DNA of 64,000 bases, from contig NZ_CANMRL010000003.1 in the NCBI RefSeq assembly GCF_947500255.1, forward strand, positions 434,001-498,000. Reading direction: 5' to 3'. The notes beneath the pieces were generated by a model. The model was not told where the DNA came from. It did no database searches and worked only from the letters and a program-made list of their open reading frames with translations. The DNA is from an uncultured Psychroserpens sp. (GTDB lineage: Bacteria; Bacteroidota; Bacteroidia; Flavobacteriales; Flavobacteriaceae). Of the stretch, positions 60,826 to 64,000 are shown one piece after another (position 1 is the first letter of the stretch; each line of letters begins with the position of its first letter). The translations under genes were made by a program, and so were the position numbers.

Positions 60826-62211
60826 ATGAAGACACGACGAGGCATTTTAAAACATATGAAACAATTCCTACTATGGTATGCCATAGGTGTTGTTGCCTTA
60901 GTTGTCTTCGTTTTGGTTATTGTACTTATTAGTGATTTAGCGAATAGCAATCGGACCTCCATTTTTTTTCAAGTACTGGGACGCTTCTTCAAATTTATAC
61001 CAACGTATTTTGTATTGCTCCTGCCCTACTTTTTGTTCTTACTTATTCGCTCAATTGTAAGAGATTATAAAAAACGAAAAACCTCAGGTCTACTAAAAGG
61101 AATCGGTTTAAAAATCCTGTTGCCTGCGCTTATTATTTGGGTTGCTAAAGAAAGTATCAGCCACTATCGATTAACCGAAAACTTCGATTACGTTTGGGAT
61201 TATAGTATTGAAAACAAAGGGTCTAGTATTAGAAACCTATATGCAAAAGACAAAAAGCAACGTGGCTTTCACGTTTTTGGACGTGCAAATGATTCGCTTT
61301 CATTTGAAATTTTAAAAACCAATAATGTCGAATGGCTTACATATGTGCCTTTTATTTCTCAGGAGTATTATGACAAACCTTCCTTAAGAAAACGATCTGT
61401 TCTTGACGATTCTAATGGAAGACTTCAATATTGGAAACGTATAAAACAGCGTGCTGAAGCTTACGGATTTAAAATAATGCTAAAACCACATATCTGGCTC
61501 CAAAACCGAGAGAATGGCGCCTGGCGATCAGATATTAATATGTCTACGGAAAAAGAATGGGATCAATGGTTTGAAGATTATAGCCAATATATGTTGGACT
61601 ATGCGACACTTGCAGAAACGTTAAATATCGAATTGTTTTGCATTGGTACCGAATTACATAAAACCGTTTTAGAACAACCTGAGCGATGGCACACGCTTAT
61701 TTCAAAAATTAGAACGATCTATTCTGGAAAATTAACCTATGGTGCTAACTGGAATCAAGAGGTCGACGATATTCCGTTTTGGGCTGCTCTAGACTTTATT
61801 GGTGTTCAAGCTTATTATCCTATTGCAAAAAACGAAAACCCTGAATTATCTGAACTTGAAAACGGTTGGGAGCAGCATACAGCCGACTTAGAAATTCTGC
61901 ATAAAAAATACAAAAAGCCTATTCTTTTTACCGAATTAGGTTATAAATCTACTACAGATGCAGGTATTAAGCCATGGGAATGGAATAACCTGAGTAATTC
62001 ATTTCATAAAAAGATCTCTAAGCGCACACAAGCTTTGTGTTACCAAGCTTTTTTTAATACCATATGGCAAAAACCATGGTTAGAAGGTGTGCATTTATGG
62101 GAATGGCAATCGTCTAGCAATGATAGCGATGGTAATAATAATGCCTTTGTGGTTCAAGGAAAACCAGCGCTTAATGTGATTGCCAAGGAGTTTAAAAAAG
62201 TAATCGACTAG
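60826..62211 (+). CDS. Membrane-anchored GH113-like glycoside hydrolase
   Basis: 461 residues. The N-terminal ~110 residues hold three membrane helices (about 12-36, 50-78, 88-103); the rest is a TIM-barrel related to GH113 (beta-mannanase-like): RGFHVFGRANDSLSFEILKTNNVEWLTYVPF, IMLKPHIWLQNRENGAWRSDI, CIGTELHKTV (candidate acid Glu) and KKPILFTELGYKSTTDAG (candidate nucleophile Glu). Start ATG 60826; a TTG one codon earlier is possible. The substrate, a beta-mannoside or similar, is inferred from the family only. Confidence 0.82.
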   Translation: MKTRRGILKHMKQFLLWYAIGVVALVVFVLVIVLISDLANSNRTSIFFQVLGRFFKFIPTYFVLLLPYFLFLLIRSIVRDYKKRKTSGLLKGIGLKILLPALIIWVAKESISHYRLTENFDYVWDYSIENKGSSIRNLYAKDKKQRGFHVFGRANDSLSFEILKTNNVEWLTYVPFISQEYYDKPSLRKRSVLDDSNGRLQYWKRIKQRAEAYGFKIMLKPHIWLQNRENGAWRSDINMSTEKEWDQWFEDYSQYMLDYATLAETLNIELFCIGTELHKTVLEQPERWHTLISKIRTIYSGKLTYGANWNQEVDDIPFWAALDFIGVQAYYPIAKNENPELSELENGWEQHTADLEILHKKYKKPILFTELGYKSTTDAGIKPWEWNNLSNSFHKKISKRTQALCYQAFFNTIWQKPWLEGVHLWEWQSSSNDSDGNNNAFVVQGKPALNVIAKEFKKVID

Positions 62212-62222
62212 TAAAACCCTAT

Positions 62223-64000
62223 TTATTTTCTGTAATACTTTGCGTATTTGCGGTACGCTAAGAATCCAAGAAGTGCAACTACACCTACTGCAATGGCAAT
62301 ATATTGATAACTTAAGATTTGTTGTCCGCTTTGGTACGAATGCAGTCCAGAGAGGTAGAAATTCACACCAAAATAGGTAAACAATATAAATGAAAATGAA
62401 ATGATTGATGCGAGATTAAATCCGTAACGACCACGAAGTCCAGGGATTAATCGCATATGAATCACAAACGCATAAGCCATAATACTAATTAATGCCCAAG
62501 TTTCTTTTGGGTCCCAGCCCCAATAGCGTCCCCAACTTTCATTGGCCCACATACCTCCAAGGAAGTTTCCAATGGTTAACATCACCAAACCAACTGTTAA
62601 GGCCATTTCATTTATAATGGTAAGTTCTTTAATATTGAGTAACATTTTGTCCTTATTAGAACTTGTAGTAAAAGCCATAAGTAGTAATACTGTTATTCCT
62701 AGAATCATTCCTAAAGCAAATGGTCCATAACTCGCTACAATTACAGCAACGTGAATCATTAACCAGTAGCTATCTAAAACAGGTTGTAGGTTCGCAATAG
62801 CAGGATCCATCCAGTTCCAATGAGCAACCATTAAGATCATAGAAGTCACGAATGCTCCAGCTGCGGTCGTTAAATACGACGTATTTTTTCCCAAAAAAAT
62901 GCCTTTAAGAATGGAAATAAAATTAGAGCTTACAGAATTGGACAATAGTAAGCCAAACAACATTGTAGCCCATGCCACGTAAATCATCGATTCATAAGCA
63001 TCACTCCAAGGTGCATGCCCTGAGATATACCAACGTACAATTAAACCTGCAGTATGTAATAAGAACAATCCTAAAATAGTATAACCTAATACTTTAACAC
63101 TAACATCAACAAACTTGCTCTTGCTACTAAATATTTGAACAATTATTAAAATGAACAATACAGTACCAGCATACATGTACCAGCTAAATAACTTCTTAAA
63201 GATGTCATACTTATTGTATAATATCTCTGTTTTTATCTTGTCATCGGTTAACATGACTTCACTACCTAATTTGGACTGACTACTTTTAAATCCGATCAAT
63301 AATTTATCCGCCAACTCAAAGTTTCCAGATTGTTTGGCCTTATAGAGTTCCCCTAAATAGAAACCAAAACTGTTTTGGATATATTTTCCGTAGATAGAAT
63401 CTTTAATTTGAGATTTGTACTGTTCATTATATTCTACTGGCGAGATCCATGTATTCTTCTCATCACCAGGAATAGGAAATATTTTAATCGAACGACCATC
63501 AAGTGTGTTAAATAACAAACTCATACGATCATAGGCTTCCTTGAATTCTTTCTGAAAACCGTTAGGCACTTCAGCCGCGTAGGCTTCTTCGAGGTAAGGC
63601 CCGAGCTTATTGCGACCATCGTCTGTTAGAAAATCGGTAATCGATACATACTTTTTATCTTTTGAAACACCAATGATATTTCTAATCGAATCTCCTTTTC
63701 GTTTTGGTAAATAGATAATTGGAACGTTATACCAAAATAACGGACTTTCCTGCATGGATAGTAACACCTGATTCGCATCAAACTCTTCGTAGTGATCGCT
63801 CTTACTTAGCTTACGAAGTACTTCAGAAGCAAAGGTATTCATTGGCATCATTCTCCCGCTATAATCCTGTATCACTAATTCTCCAAATTGATCAGAATGT
63901 GCTTTAGGTGCAATATTAGCTCTAATTACAGAATCAATAGTAGCTTTTGTTGGACGTTGTATTTTCGTTTGTGTATTTGTTGTACTTGGACCATGATCAT
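62223..64000 (-). CDS. Cytochrome c biogenesis protein CcsA/CcsB fusion (partial, 5' end outside the window)
   Basis: The reading frame stays open from 63875 to the right edge (…PTKATIDSVIRANIAPKAHSDQFGE LVIQD…), so the protein continues beyond 64000; the GTG at 63875 is internal. The visible C-terminal part is a CcsA/ResC-type haem-handling domain with the WWD-like motif MWANESWGRYWGWDPKETW, the His-rich helices (AGLIVRWYISGHAPWSDAYES, HVAVIVASYGPFALG) and a C-terminal helix. Delivers or attaches haem to c-type cytochromes in the system II pathway. Flavobacteria usually fuse it to a ResB-like N-terminus, which would be off-window. Confidence 0.9.
   Translation of the reverse strand, partial: DHGPSTTNTQTKIQRPTKATIDSVIRANIAPKAHSDQFGELVIQDYSGRMMPMNTFASEVLRKLSKSDHYEEFDANQVLLSMQESPLFWYNVPIIYLPKRKGDSIRNIIGVSKDKKYVSITDFLTDDGRNKLGPYLEEAYAAEVPNGFQKEFKEAYDRMSLLFNTLDGRSIKIFPIPGDEKNTWISPVEYNEQYKSQIKDSIYGKYIQNSFGFYLGELYKAKQSGNFELADKLLIGFKSSQSKLGSEVMLTDDKIKTEILYNKYDIFKKLFSWYMYAGTVLFILIIVQIFSSKSKFVDVSVKVLGYTILGLFLLHTAGLIVRWYISGHAPWSDAYESMIYVAWATMLFGLLLSNSVSSNFISILKGIFLGKNTSYLTTAAGAFVTSMILMVAHWNWMDPAIANLQPVLDSYWLMIHVAVIVASYGPFALGMILGITVLLLMAFTTSSNKDKMLLNIKELTIINEMALTVGLVMLTIGNFLGGMWANESWGRYWGWDPKETWALISIMAYAFVIHMRLIPGLRGRYGFNLASIISFSFILFTYFGVNFYLSGLHSYQSGQQILSYQYIAIAVGVVALLGFLAYRKYAKYYRK

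Noticed and set aside
62223-63875. Complete ccsA-type gene starting at GTG 63875
   Set aside because: The frame is open to the end of the window with family-like sequence, so the GTG is internal and the gene is partial.

Overview
The window comes from a member of the Bacteroidota, most likely a marine-type Flavobacteriaceae. The evidence is low GC, two proteins with type IX secretion sorting domains, a bacillithiol gene (bshB1), Bacteroidota-style promoters (TAnnTTTG), and intergenic repeats that look flavobacterial. Everything here was read by eye; no search or alignment was run.

1-24.3 kb is a stress and redox cluster. It holds a D-lactate dehydrogenase (ldhA), an MCE/Mla-type lipid ABC importer, a GerW/DUF2953 pair, several small membrane and flavin proteins, and an ABC exporter with its adaptor. 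At its centre is a histidine kinase with a LOV (blue-light) domain, followed by a response regulator fused to a CRP/FNR-type DNA-binding module. Six double-domain universal stress proteins and a small heat-shock protein follow. I find the palindrome TGA-N6-TCA upstream of almost every transcription unit in this stretch. In 15 of 16 promoters it begins exactly 35 nt before a TAnnTT -10-like element (36 in the other), and start codons follow about 10-31 nt after the inferred transcription start. One of these promoters drives no gene, only an ~85-nt segment ending in a 14-bp perfect terminator hairpin, a candidate small RNA. I propose one regulon controlled by the REC-CRP protein and its LOV kinase. 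I saw no further example beyond 24.3 kb.

24.3-48 kb is ordinary chromosome: a DUF3108 protein, two tandem M28 peptidases, a fatty-acid-hydroxylase-like enzyme, tRNA-His, bshB1, rlmF, a Cys/Met PLP enzyme, a giant 3108-residue surface protein with 17 nearly identical 219-bp repeats and a small paralog of its C-terminus, a MATE exporter, a HAD phosphatase and two unknown envelope proteins.

48-59 kb is a defence island. A type I restriction-modification operon (hsdR, hsdM, hsdS) runs without a break into an AAA ATPase, an HNH nuclease and a GIY-YIG/DUF4357 protein. The ATPase-HNH pair recalls Septu. Both edges carry decayed copies of neighbouring resident genes. An orphan Pvc16-like (DUF4255) gene sits just outside.

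59-64 kb holds two overlapping small membrane-protein genes, a DUF2452 protein, mscL, a membrane-anchored GH113-like glycosidase and the 3' part of a CcsA-type cytochrome c biogenesis gene that runs off the right edge.
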